From assembly GCA_033065855.1 (NCBI GenBank), contig JAVXUO010002974.1:248001-312000 (forward strand): a DNA stretch of 64,000 nt, read 5' to 3'. The stretch comes from Escallonia rubra. Taxonomy: Eukaryota > Streptophyta > Magnoliopsida > Escalloniales > Escalloniaceae. A program made the position numbers and the translations under genes. This document shows, in pieces, positions 11,995-24,650 of the stretch (positions within the stretch are counted from its first letter, which is position 1; the number at the start of each line of letters is the position of its first letter). The notes under the pieces are model-generated. The model was given only the letters and a program-made list of their open reading frames with translations. It was not told where the DNA came from and made no database searches.

Positions 11995-13500
11995 CCAGAA
12001 AGGACGCCGAACATGTGCTGCTGCTGCTGTTTTAGGGATGAAAGATTACTAGTTATGTTAAGCAACAAGATTTTGGTGGTCACCTACAAGATTTCCAAAT
12101 GCTCAAACATCCTACAGATCTTATGGAACAAGTAAAGTTCATAGTTATCTCTTTATTTCCGGAATTAATTAAGAAAAATTTACGCCAAAAAAGTGGGTTG
12201 TGCTGATCATGATCAGAACTGAAGCATTAAAGTCGATACTCCGTAATAAACTTGTGAACATCTTCACATGGAATACCAAATCAGTGCAAATATTAGAACA
12301 GTTCCATGAGGCATATATTATTTTTTGGTGCAAATGAGGCATATATTATTGTAAACCATTATTATTACCATGGTATTTATTTATTATTCCAAGGCTAACT
12401 TAGCCCCCCCCCCCCCCCCCCCCTCCTCCTCCTCTTATATATACCATCATCCTCATGTTTAACTTAAAAAAAAGGCTAACTTAGCAGTGGACTAATTAAC
12501 TAAGTCCATTAGTATATTAACTACAAGATTTTGGTGGTCACCTATAAGATTTCCAAATGCTCCAACAGATCCCACTTTTAGCAGTTTCAGAATTTTTAGG
12601 TCGACATTTTTGTCTATATGACCTAAAATGTACGATATACATGAAAGAAAACGGAAATAACAGGTAGACATGTGCCCATCGGTGCCACCTGCAGACTCCA
12701 CCGTTGCTCGGAGGTACTAGATGGTATATTTAGAGGAAGCCCGAGATTTAAATAAGGATTCAAGAAAATGAGATACAGTTTTTGGTTAATTGTAAAAACA
12801 TTGTATCACTAATCAGAAAAAACCAATTACAAGGGTAAGAAAATTCTTTGGGTAGAATATGTCTTGCACCAAAGAACTTGGTCTACTTTCTAGAACCTTT
12901 CAAAAACTAAGTAACGGTTTTGAAGCTATATCTCCTAGCCATTTGAACTAATTAACATGGCAAGAAAGTAACACCAGATTAAAACTCACCTTGATGGATC
13001 TCAAGTATTAAACTTGACAATACCGCCAAGGGAATACCATGGTGGATCAAGAAAAATTATTTTAATAGACATAATAACATTTTTTTTAAATGCAGTTTTC
13101 TCAAATGACCTGAGACCGTAATGTACCCACTTGCAAGTTGCAAAGATAATAGGCGCTCAAGTTCTTTTTTATTCATTTTTTTTCCTTTCTTTCCTACACC
13201 CAATTTGAATAAGACAACATCCATGATCCCTCTATTTGCTGCTCCTACCATCCATCCGCACTTGCTCACCACTTCAATAGTAGAGCTATGAACCCCATTT
13301 TACTCTTACAGCTAAGGGAAGAGCACTAATCAAAGCTATAGATAATTACCAAAGCAAATGATCTTCCACACACCATAAGGCAAGCTGCTCCACTGTTAAT
13401 CCATGCTCCTTCTTATCCCTTTCGATTATGAAAGACAATAAGCTTCACTAATACACGAGATAAACGTACGGTACTACTCAAGGCCAAGGCTGACTTACAT
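11995..13500. other. Noncoding interval with a short duplicated phrase
   Basis: No gene is supported. A phrase of about 45 bp (ACAAGATTTTGGTGGTCACC followed by AAGATTTCCAAATGCTC) occurs at about 12065 and again at about 12523 in the same orientation. A run of 20 C lies at 12404-12423. The open frames at 12492-12701 and 13057-13272 (-) show no domain. Confidence 0.55.
12404..12423. repeat. Poly(C) run followed by CCT repeats
   Basis: Twenty consecutive C, then a short CCT repeat. The exact length may be affected by sequencing or assembly slippage. Confidence 0.9.
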
Positions 13501-13788
13501 TTATCACAGAGCACCACCACACCACACCACCCTCCGAGTAGCGTCTCTCTTCTCCGCCGGAGATACCTGATGAGTTATTCATCCACCAGTACCCTGTAAT
13601 CATTATTTCCAACTACAATCTTTAACTCCCTTTCCACCAATTTCCCAACCCAACTCAAGCATTAATGTTGCATACCCAGAACCTCCAAAAAACCTGTGTC
13701 TGTAGGCCTTTACTTCCCACAACCACCAACCAGATCAACAGCAACATCCATTATTGCTATAGACTACCTGCATTAAACCATCTCTGAT

Positions 13789-14920
13789 ATGGACACCCTT
13801 ATTAACAAAACCCAATCCCTCTTGTTTGAGGACCATCTTGATCTTGACGCTGACGACACAAACGCAGCAAAAGAGTATGTATGCTCTCACTCTTGTAGCA
13901 AAAGTCATCAGTCCAAAGAAAATCAATGCTAAACTAGCACACTCCATTCTTCTCAAAGCCTGGAACCCATCCAAAGGTATGCAAGTCAAACACCAAGAGG
14001 ACAATGTTTTCAGCATATCCATTAACCATGAGTGGGATTGCAAACGAATTTTGGATGCTAGACCCTGGTCGATTATGAGCTCCCACCTGGTTCTACGTGA
14101 CTGGCCTGCAAATCTCACTCTAGATGAAATTGAATTCCACCACTCTCCTTTCTGGATCCGTATCTATGGGCTCCCTCCCAACCAAATGACAAAATCAAAT
14201 GCTGAGAGAATTGGAGCTAGAATTGGTGAACTGAAATAAATTGATTTCACGGCGGATGGGAATATTGCTTGGTGCAAATTCCTTCGGATTCAAGTCGAGA
14301 TTGACATCCGTCAACCCATTCATACAGGTTTTCACAGAACCAAAGAAGCGTCTTCCACCTCATGGATCAATCTCAGGTACGAAAGATTACCAGATTCTTG
14401 CTTTAATTGTGGCAGAATTGGCCATGTTCACAAGGGATGCTCGCAAATGCCATTATCGTTCCCAAAAACCAAAACCAACCCATATGGCCCTTGGCTTCGG
14501 GCCAATTTTTCTAGATCTTTCCCTCGAACGGCCGAATGGAATCCCTAAGCCATGCCGAAAGAACAAGCAAATTAGCAACAAACAGGCTGAAGAATCAATA
14601 GCATGTCGAACAGGAGCACTTCACCTGAGATACCACCGGAAATTTACGGACCCCCCCCCCTCCCGGGCGAAAAATTACACCAGACTGACAAGCAGCACCT
14701 TTTTCGAGAAATCAACTCCCACCCTACATGGGCATCTGACAGAAGTCTACAATCAAACCACCATGTCTAATCCCTGCAATTCGGCTACCAACCCAACCCC
14801 CACTGCTAAAAAGCCCCATTTTTTCCCTCATTTCAAAGCCTTATCCTCTGTAGACTCCATACCTATCTCTACTGCTACCGTGGGATGTCGTCAACCACTA
14901 TAGGAAAGCCAACCCACGAT
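13789..14920 (+). pseudogene. LINE ORF1: DUF4283-like plus CCHC zinc knuckle
   Basis: The start MDTLINKTQSLLFEDHLDLD at 13789 shifts frame near 13880. From there the core is readable: AKVISPKKINAKLAHSILLK, HEWDCKRILDARPWSIMSSH, and LEIEF-type/PFWIRIYGLPP motifs, typical of the DUF4283 region of plant LINE ORF1. A second frame change near 14240 separates it from the knuckle CFNCGRIGHVHKGC (C-x2-C-x4-H-x4-C) at about 14395-14436. The C-terminal part is proline- and lysine-rich with a poly(C) slip near 14650. The protein would bind element RNA. It is inactive here. Confidence 0.87.
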
Positions 14921-15301
14921 CCTGTTAGAATCTGAAGCAGGACAGAAGACCGAATTTTTGGACCCCCCATCCCCTAAGCCCAAATGAAAAAATCCCTTTG
15001 ACCAAAAGCCAGAAATAAAAAAATCCAAAACCCAAAACATTAGCCCAAATATAAAAACCCATCAGGATGTTCTTGTTGTGAGATCAACCCCAGCCCAAGT
15101 CCCCAACAGTAAATACATGGCAAATCAATCCCCACCTCAGGCCAGAGCAAACCAACTTAGAAGATTGAAAATTATGGCCAGACATAAATAAGAAGTTAAC
15201 GTCCAAGCCAGCAAATCCCTTATTCACCAAAGTCATCCTTCTTCCTCAAGCTACTCCGAACTTCAAAAGGTGGTAAGTTCTGACTTACCACCGAAACCAC
15301 C

Positions 15302-18300
15302 ATGATCCTTCAAGCGTGGAACGCTCGAGGGCTTGGACGCAAAGCTAGCGTCAGGGCCCTCAAAAAAGATGTCAGAACCTTAAATTCTGATATCCTCTTC
15401 ATCTCTGAAACCATCTCTTCTTCTGCAAATCTCATCCAAATTTTTAATTCCTTCAGCTTTTATAATTTCTGTATTGTCCCTCCCTCAGGATCCAAAAAAT
15501 TATCGAGAGGTCTCTGTTTGGCCTGGAAACATGGGGTGGACCTTGAGATCACTCTCCAAACCAAAAATATCATTAATGCTCTGATTTTTTTCCCACCCCC
15601 CTGATACCCCCCGGATGTTTTCCGCTGTTTATGGTCCACCCCATTGGGAATGCAAAAGGAAGTTCTGGACATACATGAGTGTTTTGGCAGAAGCTTTTGA
15701 AGGACCGTGGACCTGTATTGGAGATTTTAATGTGGTGGCAAACCAAACAGAGAAGAAAGGGGGCAGACCTGTGGCAAATCCATCATCAGGAGGAATCTGT
15801 GAATTCATTCATCAACAACATATGATTGACCTTGGTTTTTCAGGCAACCCCTTCACTTAGAGCAACAACCGACCCTTGAGTGCAAACATTAAAGAACGAC
15901 TCGATAAAGCGTTTGCAAATACAGTCTGGTGTACCCTATTCCTCGATGCTTCAGTTACGTATCTTCCCGGAAAGGCCTCAGGCCATCTGCCCATAGTCCT
16001 TAGACCCACAAACCGATATACTGTGGATTGAAGCCGTTTAAGTTTGAAGCCGCATGGAGCCGAGATCCTACCTCCCATTACATGGTTCAATCAGCTTGGA
16101 GCCAACCTTAATTGGGGACGACAGGATCAATTCTATGCCGGAAAGTTGAATGTACAAGCAAGGCCCTGCGTAAATAGAACATCACACACTTTGGCCATAT
16201 TCAATCCCGTATTGGCAGCTCACGTCTATTCTGGACAGGATACAACAGAGTGAACCTTCTATAAGGAACTTGGAGGTGGAAAAAAATTAAAATTAGAGCT
16301 TCAAGAACAACTTTGTAGTGAGGAATGGCTTTGGCACCAAAAGTCAAGAATTTCATGGAAAAGTGAAGGCGACTTGAATACTAAGTACTTCCACTTGAGT
16401 ACGGTAATTCGAAGAAGGAAAAACTCCATAGATTTCATCATAAACCTGGATGGAAAATGAATTTCAGACAGAGAAGAAATTGGTCAATGCTTCACTCAAA
16501 ATTTTCAAAAGTTGTTCTCGACCTCAAATCCATGTTTCCCACCCAATTTGGATAATCTGATCACTCCAAGGATTACGGAGGAAGAAGCGCGCTTGTTGTG
16601 TTCTATTCCCTCGACCGTTGAAATTTCCAAAGTTCTGATGAAGTTTGACTCTTTGAAAGCCCCAGGCCCAGGAGGGATGCCCGCCCTTTTTTACAAGACA
16701 TACTAGGAAACTGTCAATTCTGATGTTTGCAATATGGTTCAGAATTTCTTTCCAAATGGTTCAAAACTTCATGAATTGAATCACACCTACTTAGTCTTAA
16801 TCCCCAAGACTCCGCATCCTACCAGTCCAAATCATTATCGGCCCATCAGCCTTTGTAACGTTGTTTACAAAGTAATTTCAAAAATCATGGCCAATAAACT
16901 CAAGCCCCTCCTTACTAAACTTGTATCCCCTTTACAAGCAGTGCTTGTGCCTGGGAGATTGATTACCGATAACAGCGTGATTATCCAAGAGATTTGGCAT
17001 ACTATGCGCAAGAAGAAAGGCATCGGGCTTATGGCTATCAAAATAGATATGGAGAAGGCTTATGATAAAGTCGAATGGTCCTTCGTAACCAAAATCCTGG
17101 AAAATTTTGGTTTCCCCCAAGCTTGGATCAACTGGGTCAATGAATGCATATCAACAACCTCTTTCTCTACCATTATCAATGGTATCCCGTTTGGATGTAT
17201 TGTTCCTCAGAGAGGATTGAGACAAGGAGATATGTTGTCCCCATTTCTGTTTATCCTAGTCTCCGAAGTTATCACACGATTACTTCTCCGTGATGAGCAA
17301 GCTGGAAACATTCATGGAATTAAAGCGAGTAGAGGCAGCCCCTCTATATCGCACCTACTTTTTGCTGACGACTTATTCATATTTTGCAGGGCCAATAATC
17401 GGGAAGCTGAATGTATTCGGAAAAATTTAGAAACATATAACAAGTGGTCGGGCCAATGCGTGAACAATGGAAAATCCCCAAATATATTTCAGCAACAAGG
17501 TTGGAGGTAGCTGCTCTCGAGATATTTGTAACCTCCTGGGCTTCAAGAAAGCCCCGAAAGACTCAAAATACTTGGGTCTCCCTCTGTTCATAAACCAGCC
17601 CAAGAAAAAAGTCTTTGCAGATATTATGGAAAGAGTAGAAAGGAGGCTAGCTAGTTGGAAATCGAAAGTGTTATCCATGGCGGGACGTGCAACGCTCATC
17701 AAATCTACTGCAATGGTAATTCCAAGCTATCCTATGTCTACCTTTCTTCTTCCTCAGACTGTATGCGACAAGATCGATCAACTGATAAGGCATTTTTTGT
17801 GGGGGCTTCAAGCAGGATGGACTTCATCACTTTCATCCTAAAGCATGGGACACTCTTTGTATTCCAAAAGCTCTCAGAGGTATGGGTTTCAAACGAATGA
17901 GAGATATCAATTTGGCCCTTATTTCGAAGCTTGGATGGTCTGTCCTTTCAAATCCAAACTCTTTGTGGGTTCAAATAATGAAGTCCAAGTATCTCAGAGG
18001 TGCGCAATTCCTTCTTCACAAGCCAAAAAAGGCTTCTTCCTGGATATGGAAAGGAGTTTGTAAAAGTCAGGGTACTCTGGCTAAAGGTATAGGCTTTCTT
18101 ATTGGAAATGGCCACACTATAAATATTTGGGAAGACCCGTGGATCCCCCTTAATGATGGTATGCACCCTGCAATTTCAGCTTATAGGAATGGTGAAATTA
18201 ATCTTGTGGCAGACCTTCTTCTCCCTGGTACTAAAAGATGGAATACCACCTTAATTGAGGACCTTTTTGATAGCCACACAACTGAGGCCATTATAGGAAT

Positions 18301-19249
18301 CAAAATCTCTTCCTCTCAATCCCAATATATGTTAGCTTGGATCTCTAATAAGTCTGATAAATTCACCACTAAATCTGCATATTTAGTGGCAAATGCACAT
18401 AGGTTCCCATCTTATTCTCAATTCCCATCCAATTTCTGGAAAAATTTGTGGGGTGCAAAAATTATGGCGAGGCACAAGATCATGTTATGGAGAATAGCTT
18501 GGAATATCCTTCCCCTCAAGCAAACCCTGGCTAGTCATAATTTTAGCATTGATCCGAATTGTCCCCTTTGTGATGTTATGCCTGAAACTTCCACACACCT
18601 TTTTCATCAATTGCAACATAACATGGCTACTTTGGACGCTGTCTATTTTTGGGTGTCGACCTCCTTCCTCCAGCGATGATCCTATCTCTTGGCTCAACAT
18701 CATGCTGAAACTCCCAAATTCTAAAAAGGAGAACCAGATCAGATACATCATCTTGGCAACATCTCTCATGGAACTTGTTTGGTTCGCCAGAAACAACTCA
18801 TACATGAGAAGTGTCCTATTGAACCTCTGTCCTTAGCAAGGAAAATCAATACAATGGCACTAGACAAATGGGGAGCACTAGCAAACTCCAACAGGTTGAA
18901 GATTGTCAACAATATTTGGAATGCGCCACCGTTAGGTTGGAATAAGATTAATTTTGATGCGGCCATTCGAGGATCACAATCGTGTGCTGCCATTGTATGC
19001 CGTGACCACCTGGGTGAGTGCAAATATGGACACACCGAATTAATCAATACAGGAAATGCTGAAGTAGCGGAGGCCAGTGTAGCTCTTCTAGCCATTCGAT
19101 AGGCAGTTCAATCCAAGAATGAGTATGTCATATTCGAAGGTGACGCGGAGGTGATTATCAATTCATTAAAAGGCTCTAACCTGAATGAGAATTGGAGAAC
19201 TAAACCAATTCTAGAAGAAGCCAAAGCTCTTCTCATAAGAGTGAATTGC
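15302..19249 (+). pseudogene. LINE ORF2: endonuclease, reverse transcriptase, zf-RVT, RNase H
   Basis: The start MILQAWNARGLGRKA at 15302 is the conserved opening of the apurinic-type endonuclease; WTCIGDFNVV at about 15700 is its downstream motif. Reverse transcriptase motifs follow: HYRPISLCNVVYK (about 16833), KIDMEKAYDKVEW (about 17040), QRGLRQGDMLSPFLF (about 17205) and the catalytic FADD box (about 17360). A zf-RVT region with NCPLCDVMPETSTHLF lies near 18557, and an RNase H domain (NFDAAIRGS, NAEVAEASVALLAIR, FEGDAEVI) at 18950-19170. In-frame stops occur at about 15603, 15858, 16252, 16457, 16704, 17508, 17839, 19100 and 19249, with several frame changes. The length matches the family's ORF2 of about 1,300 residues. 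Catalytic motifs are largely present but the reading frame is not. Confidence 0.92.
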
Positions 19250-19812
19250 TAGAATTTGAGTGTTATTCCAAGATGTGCTAACTCTGGAGCCCATAAGCTA
19301 GCTGTTGTTGCATTTCAATGTAATTTTTTTTTATTTTGTTCCTTCTTCTTCCAATCTTTTGTCTAACTTGGAAGAAGCTTAGGAACAATGCTTGTTTTGG
19401 ACTTGTATGTCTGTTGTTTGAATATATTCTTCCGTTAACTAAAAAAAAAACCCATCCAAAAGGAAACTTCATACCATGAGACTTGCTACATTAATCTTCG
19501 ACTATGTAACCGAAAAAATGTGGCAAACATAGTTAAATTGCATCCCTCACCCAAGCCAGCATCAGCGAGAAGATACTGGAACAGATACACAACAAAAATG
19601 TGATTGAGGACTTCAAAGAACCACAATGAAACCGATTGACGCAACACACACCGTCGCTAAAGATATAACCCCTCACAACCCCTTATCTCCCCGTCTCAAA
19701 GGCGTAAGGCCGTAGCAAACTTGAACACGAGAAAAGAATACAACTCTCATGTCAGAGACAAATAAAGGAACCCTGAACCAAGAATCAGATCAAATATAAA
19801 GGTCAGTACAAG

Positions 19813-20490
19813 TAGGGGTGAGCATCAAACTGTTCAAATCGAGTCGAACCGTCCAAAGATCTTAATGGTTCGGTTTCACATTTCTCAAACTGACATCGGT
19901 TCGATTTGGTTCACTATTCACTTTTTTGAAACTGATGACAAGCCGAACCGAACCGACATATAATATATTAATCTATTTTAGTGACATTCATAATAACATA
20001 TTTCACTTTTATGGTACTAAGCAAATGCAAATACATAGAACCTTGAGAGTTAAAAGAAATGAACATATTGAGAACAGTTATAACACAAATATCTAGTGAT
20101 CAATATTTCTTGTATATTATTAATTCTTTAAATCATACCTCAATAACAAATGCATAATTGAGTTTAGGGAATATACTTAAATCTTATGTTAACATGAACA
20201 CTTAAATATTGAATATAACAAGATTATGTTCAATTTAGAGATAATATAACTTTAATCTTACATAATAATTAGATCCAATAGTAGGTGTTCAGGGAGACAA
20301 TTATTTTAAGTGAGCACAAACCAAGGTTAAACCGACAAAGCCGAACCATTTTAAATGGCTAAACAGAACTGTCCAAATCAATGGTGTTTGGTTCGGTTTG
20401 GTTCAAGATTTTCCAAAATGATGGGTAACAGTTTGGTTTAATTAGTGGTCTGACCCTCAAACAGATACAAACCGAACCGTACTCACCCCA
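19813..20490. mobile_element. hAT-type MITE, copy 1 (678 bp) with exact 8-bp TSD
   Basis: It begins TAGGGGTGAGCAT and ends GTACTCACCCCA (inverted ends), and is flanked on both sides by AGTACAAG (19805-19812 and 20491-20498), the 8-bp duplication expected of hAT elements. Subterminal regions are packed with GGTTCGGTTT-type words in both orientations; the centre is AT-rich with no open frame, so it is non-autonomous. The same family occurs at 58229-58855 and, as a relic, near 30415-30705. Confidence 0.93.
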
Positions 20491-21132
20491 AGTACAAGTA
20501 CAAGGCACCCCTAACAAAGTCATAAACAAAATTTTGGAGCCAGGACAAGACAACCCAACTAAAATGCGCAAAAACTACACCACAAGCAGATAAAGCCACA
20601 ACCTTCAAACACCACAGAGGCCCATCTTGACACAAACATTTGTAACAAACCAATTTAACAAAGGACAATAACAAAGGGATTTAGTTTCAAAACAGTTAAT
20701 TCTCCTCATCAAGAGTAAAAAGAAAGACGTGCAAGAACAACATCTAAGTTGCTAAACCATACCCAATAAGGATAAAGCCAACACAAGAAAACCCCACCCT
20801 AGGAATCAAAAGAACACACGTCGTGTGGTCTAAGATCAACACAAAACAGTAAATGAAGATCACCGGAAATAATAACGAATTTTTCAAAAATCCCAGATCT
20901 AAAAATGCCTTAAAATTTTGAAAATAATTAGAATTACAATTAATATGGTCCGTAGCTATGGGAATTCAAACTCGGAACCTTGAGATTATTCTCTAAGAGC
21001 CTTTGTCACTTCACACACCCCTTGAATAGAGAGCATGTGCAATGAAGTAAACACAAGAAATTAAGGGATAATATGGATGTGGAGTTGGTACACGGGTGTG
21101 TACGACTCGATCCATTCATGCCTTGATCCATT
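20491..21132. other. Noncoding interval
   Basis: No gene or repeat end is supported in this stretch between the hAT MITE and the hairpin at 21133. Confidence 0.5.
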
Positions 21133-21181
21133 TTGCAGCACCTTTGGTTCCTCATTTTACAAAGAACCAAAGGTGCTGCAA
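21133..21181. repeat. Perfect 18-bp inverted repeat with 13-nt loop
   Basis: TTGCAGCACCTTTGGTTC (21133-21150) is followed 13 nt later by its exact reverse complement (21164-21181). The arms do not extend much beyond 18 bp. No transposon ends are recognised around it. A small RNA precursor would normally have a longer imperfect stem, so the role is unknown. Confidence 0.92.
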
Positions 21182-21212
21182 GTAAAATTAAGTAAAATAT
21201 GACTGTACTTAG

Positions 21213-21883
21213 TGTTGAAACAAATACACGTAAAATTTAGAAATAATAAAAAATAATACTAAGAATTAGTATGTTGAAAGAACCAAGGCCTAGAGGCCCG
21301 TAAACGCTTCTTGAAGATAGTTGAAGCCTCTCCCACGTGCAAACAAAACCCAGATTGATTGTTCATCCAAGATTGGCAGCTCTATCTTCGGGATTCAACC
21401 AAACCTAGATTGACTGTTCATTCAAGAGCTACGCTTCTCTACAATGGAGCATGTATCTACCTCCGTCGATCAAAGTATAAGTTTGAAACAAACTTTTAGT
21501 TCAAGTATTTTTCTCTCTTAAGTGAAGATGGTGTCTATTCTTTTGCTCTCAAACTTCCAACCCTTTACCCCTTTATATAGTGGTAGAAAAAATTTATGTT
21601 CTTTGAACCTTATCAAGTTCTTTGAATCCTGTCAATTCAAGATTCATCAATGAATCTATAAAATATAATGAACTAAAAGATATGTTAATTTTATCCAAGG
21701 AGTATACATGAACTTAAGTTCATAAATCTTTAAATTCATTTGAAAAAACAATGTTCAAAGAATTAAACCTTTTGAAAACTTAATAGGTCTCAAGTTCATG
21801 TATATATCTTGGAAAACTAAAGTTCAATGAACTTTATTTTATTTTGAGATATAAATAACCAAATTTGAAACACATTTCCAACA
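21213..21883 (-). mobile_element. Solo LTR, 671 bp, minus orientation
   Basis: On the minus strand it starts TGTTGGAAATGTG and ends in CAACA; on the plus strand the ends are TGTTGAAAC and TTCCAACA. The perfect 5-bp duplication CTTAG lies on both sides (21208-21212 and 21884-21888). A TATA-type box CTATATAAAGG on the minus strand (about 21572) sets the orientation. There is no internal region or partner LTR, so it is a recombination remnant. The end sequence is of the kind seen in Ty1/copia LTRs, but the superfamily cannot be proven without pol. Confidence 0.9.
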
Positions 21884-22287
21884 CTTAGGAAACTGATGAA
21901 CTCTTGCTACAAATTGTTCGGCTATTCTCATTTTTATAAAAGCTCAACATAAATCACTTAAACATAACCTGATTATATGTATGTTGATATCACCCTCGAT
22001 GAACTGGTAATAACAGTACTGAAACCCTAGCCTATTAAGTATCATTTAACCAATCAAGACTCCCAGCACAAAGCAATCCATATAAAGAAGAAATATCATG
22101 TATGAAATCAAAGTCTAAAATGGCAACAAGACAGAAATATCTCAAATATGTTTTTCATTCTCTTTTTTTGTCTCTCTCCAGGGCTTTAACTTCTCAAAGT
22201 GATAAAAGGAGATCTGTACGGACGAATATAATTTTTTTTGGATAAAGATACCCTCATAAATTACGTATATAGCTACAATATTCTTTT

Positions 22288-22759
22288 TTTGTTTAAGAGG
22301 AGAAATATATATTAAACAAGTCGTCCCGGCTAAGCAAAAGGAGAGTTACAATATTTTACAGATCTACTCTATTTTACAGGCATAAACGGAAAGAAATAAT
22401 ATTTTACAAACCAGCAAAAGGAAAACTTAATCATCGTCCATATTTACATGATTAGATCTAAAAGCATCTAGTCTATGAGTCCATGTCATAGATACTTCCG
22501 ATTTAGCCTTGCAAGCAAAAGTGGCAAGATCAATGGCTTCAAACAGCAGCCGTTTGCTTTCAACTAGAATCCGACAAAAGTGAAAATTTTTGTTAGCTAT
22601 GTAGATATCATACATGATAGGTGTAGCTACCGCACTAATCTCCTCCCGACCTTTTATCTGTGCAAGTAAATTATCGGAGTTAGTATAAATAACAATATGT
22701 TTCAAATTTTGTTGTGCAGCCCACTGTAGTGTTTTCAGCACTGATTCATACTACTCTCA
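22288..22759 (-). mobile_element. 5'-truncated LINE with 17-bp TSD
   Basis: The 17-bp word AGCTACAATATTCTTTT flanks the insert at 22271-22287 and 22760-22776, a target-primed insertion signature. Read on the minus strand, the insert carries the end of an RNase H domain (LKTLQWAAQQNLKHIVIYTN, then DNLLAQIKG), 22741 to 22427. A 3' UTR follows (TTGCTTAGCCGGGACGACTTG region) with an A-rich tail (AAACAAAAAAA) against the lower-coordinate duplication. This is the usual 5'-truncated LINE copy and not a host RNase H gene. Confidence 0.9.
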
Positions 22760-22886
22760 AGCTACAATATTCTTTTAAGGATAAAGACGCTCACTTCTCC
22801 TTTCAACTAGTACCATTTCTTATCCTTCATAAATTAATTGCAGTGAAAGAGACCCCCTAATCAATAAGCTTCCAGAGTTTCTCCCT

Positions 22887-24650
22887 GTAACACCCCATAA
22901 AAATTTTCTAGTAACTCGATTTTATAGCAAATAGTTTATTTTTGGATTTTTTTTTCCTCATAATATTAGAGAATTTTGGGTAAACTTTGAAAAAATACCT
23001 AAAGTTGGAGGGGGTTTTGATAATGTTCTTTTTGGGGACTACTTCAAAATCCATAGAACCTACCTCGAAAATAGTCCATACTAAAGGCCTATTAGGCTCT
23101 TTGGCATCACTGCTGTCGCTCATGTTGATCCAACCGACCCAAGCAGCGGAAAAGTTGGTTGGTCAAACACGTGGACGTATTCAGAAAGTTGGTTCTTGTG
23201 GTTTCTGATGGCCTCTTGATCTATAACAAGACCTCCCTGACCACATTCACCACGTAAAAGTTGTACTACATGTCCTCAGAACCAACAACACCTCTAGGCC
23301 AAAAGAACCAAATGAATATCTGCCCAACCTAAACTTGAGGTTGTTTCAACTGATAAGTCCAAGGTTCATGTTACATTGGCCAACCCAACTCGAGTCAATG
23401 CTGTAAAGAGGGGTTTCAGGATTCATCAGCAAACCAGCCACACTAGGGAAAATAGATTCATTCCTGTGAACACCAGAAGCAGAAATAGCTTTCCCTATGC
23501 TCAAGCAGGCAATGTCAAGTATACCAATTTCGGCTCTACGAAATTTCCAAGAGTAGTTCATCACTGAAACGGTTGCTAGTGACCTTGGTTTTGGGGCAGA
23601 CCTACTGAAAAGAACTGTTTGTTAGCAGTAATCCAATCTATCAACAAGTAGAGCCCTTACAAGAAGTGAGATCAGCAGTCTGAGGTACTTCCTATATCAG
23701 ACCTTTACTACCGTGCTTCAACGGAAGTTACTCTACAAAGTCTTAGGTTTCGAGATTCAGTACAAGCAGAGTACTGAAAATGGTGTTTTCATGCCTTGTC
23801 TGACCTACCAGGCACAACCTGTATCGGGAAAACACATCCCAAGCTGTTAGCTCACTTAAGCCTGCTTGGATGAAATAACTCATTCACACGATACTTAGGG
23901 GACAGAAACTCATTTTTACTCCCATGGTCACCTCAGATTACTCATTCACTGATGAAATATTGCAATACAGAGGGAAGTTGTTTCTGGGCAGTAAAGGGTG
24001 CTTGAGACAACAGATCCTTACCAAATTACGCTGCTGTAGCATAGGGGGACACTCTGGAGTGGAAGCAGTCCTCAGATCTATTCCTGCTTCTTTTGGCCTC
24101 AATTCAGGCAAGAATTCACAAATGGGTGATCGAATGTGACGATCTGCCAAGGGAGTAATGCTGAAAACGTGCCGTATCCTGGGCTACCGTAATCCTTACA
24201 ACTTCCTCAGCAATTTTGCACTGACGTGTCCAGGACTTCACCGAGGGATTGCCTCCTAAAAAATAAAAACCTCCAATGTGGAGGTAGACACTCCGAATTT
24301 GCATTTTTATAGCCCTTACACTCCACATGTCTACTAAAGTACTATCCCAGGAGCTCTTTCACCATTTCTTCAAGCTAAATGGACTGCCAAACTCAATTGT
24401 CGGCAATAGGTACAAGCTCTTCATGAGCAACTTATGGCAGCAAGCAATACGCTTCTACATAGCACGGGCTCTCACCCCAAACAGATGGGCATTGAGAGAG
24501 TCAACCTTTGTTTGGAGACATCTGAGGTGTATGACCAGTGAGAGGCCTCCACTTTGCCACTTGGTAAAAAAACCATGAAGAGATTACTGACCATCCTGCC
24601 TTACTTTGATTTCAAATCCCGCAAGACAAAAAAGGAGAGAGAACAATATT
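22887..24650 (+). mobile_element. Decayed Ty3/gypsy pol fragment
   Basis: Short recognisable pieces in element order: the end of the RT/RNase H region (LGFEIQYKQSTENG, about 23745-23790), the integrase zinc-binding region (GKLFLGSKGCLRQQIL, SIGGHSGVEAVL, about 23955-24065) and part of the integrase core (HHFFKLNGLPNSIVGNRYK, about 24358-24415). The left edge TGTAACACCCC at 22887 resembles a gypsy LTR start, but no complete LTR pair is seen, so the limits are approximate. It is an old fossil with many breaks (well over five). Confidence 0.8.

Larger units (their letters stand above)
13500..19450 (+). mobile_element. L1-type LINE (non-LTR retrotransposon), nearly full length, decayed
   Basis: The order is the canonical plant L1 layout: a GC-richer 5' leader from about 13500, ORF1 with a DUF4283-like region and a CCHC knuckle, ORF2 with endonuclease, reverse transcriptase, a zf-RVT cysteine region and an RNase H domain, then a 3' UTR and a short A tail at 19441-19450. 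Both ORFs are interrupted by several stops and frame changes, so it cannot move by itself. The 5' edge is approximate, and I did not find a target-site duplication around the A tail. Confidence 0.92.

Noticed and set aside
13967-19470. CCCATCCAAA words near 13967 and 19451 as the LINE target-site duplication
   Set aside because: The left word lies within ORF1, downstream of the element start, so it cannot be a flanking duplication.
21133-21181. MicroRNA precursor
   Set aside because: The stem is only 18 bp and perfect with a short loop, lacking the longer imperfect stem of plant precursors.
22427-22741. Host RNase H-like gene
   Set aside because: It lies inside a LINE insertion with a 17-bp duplication and an A-rich tail.
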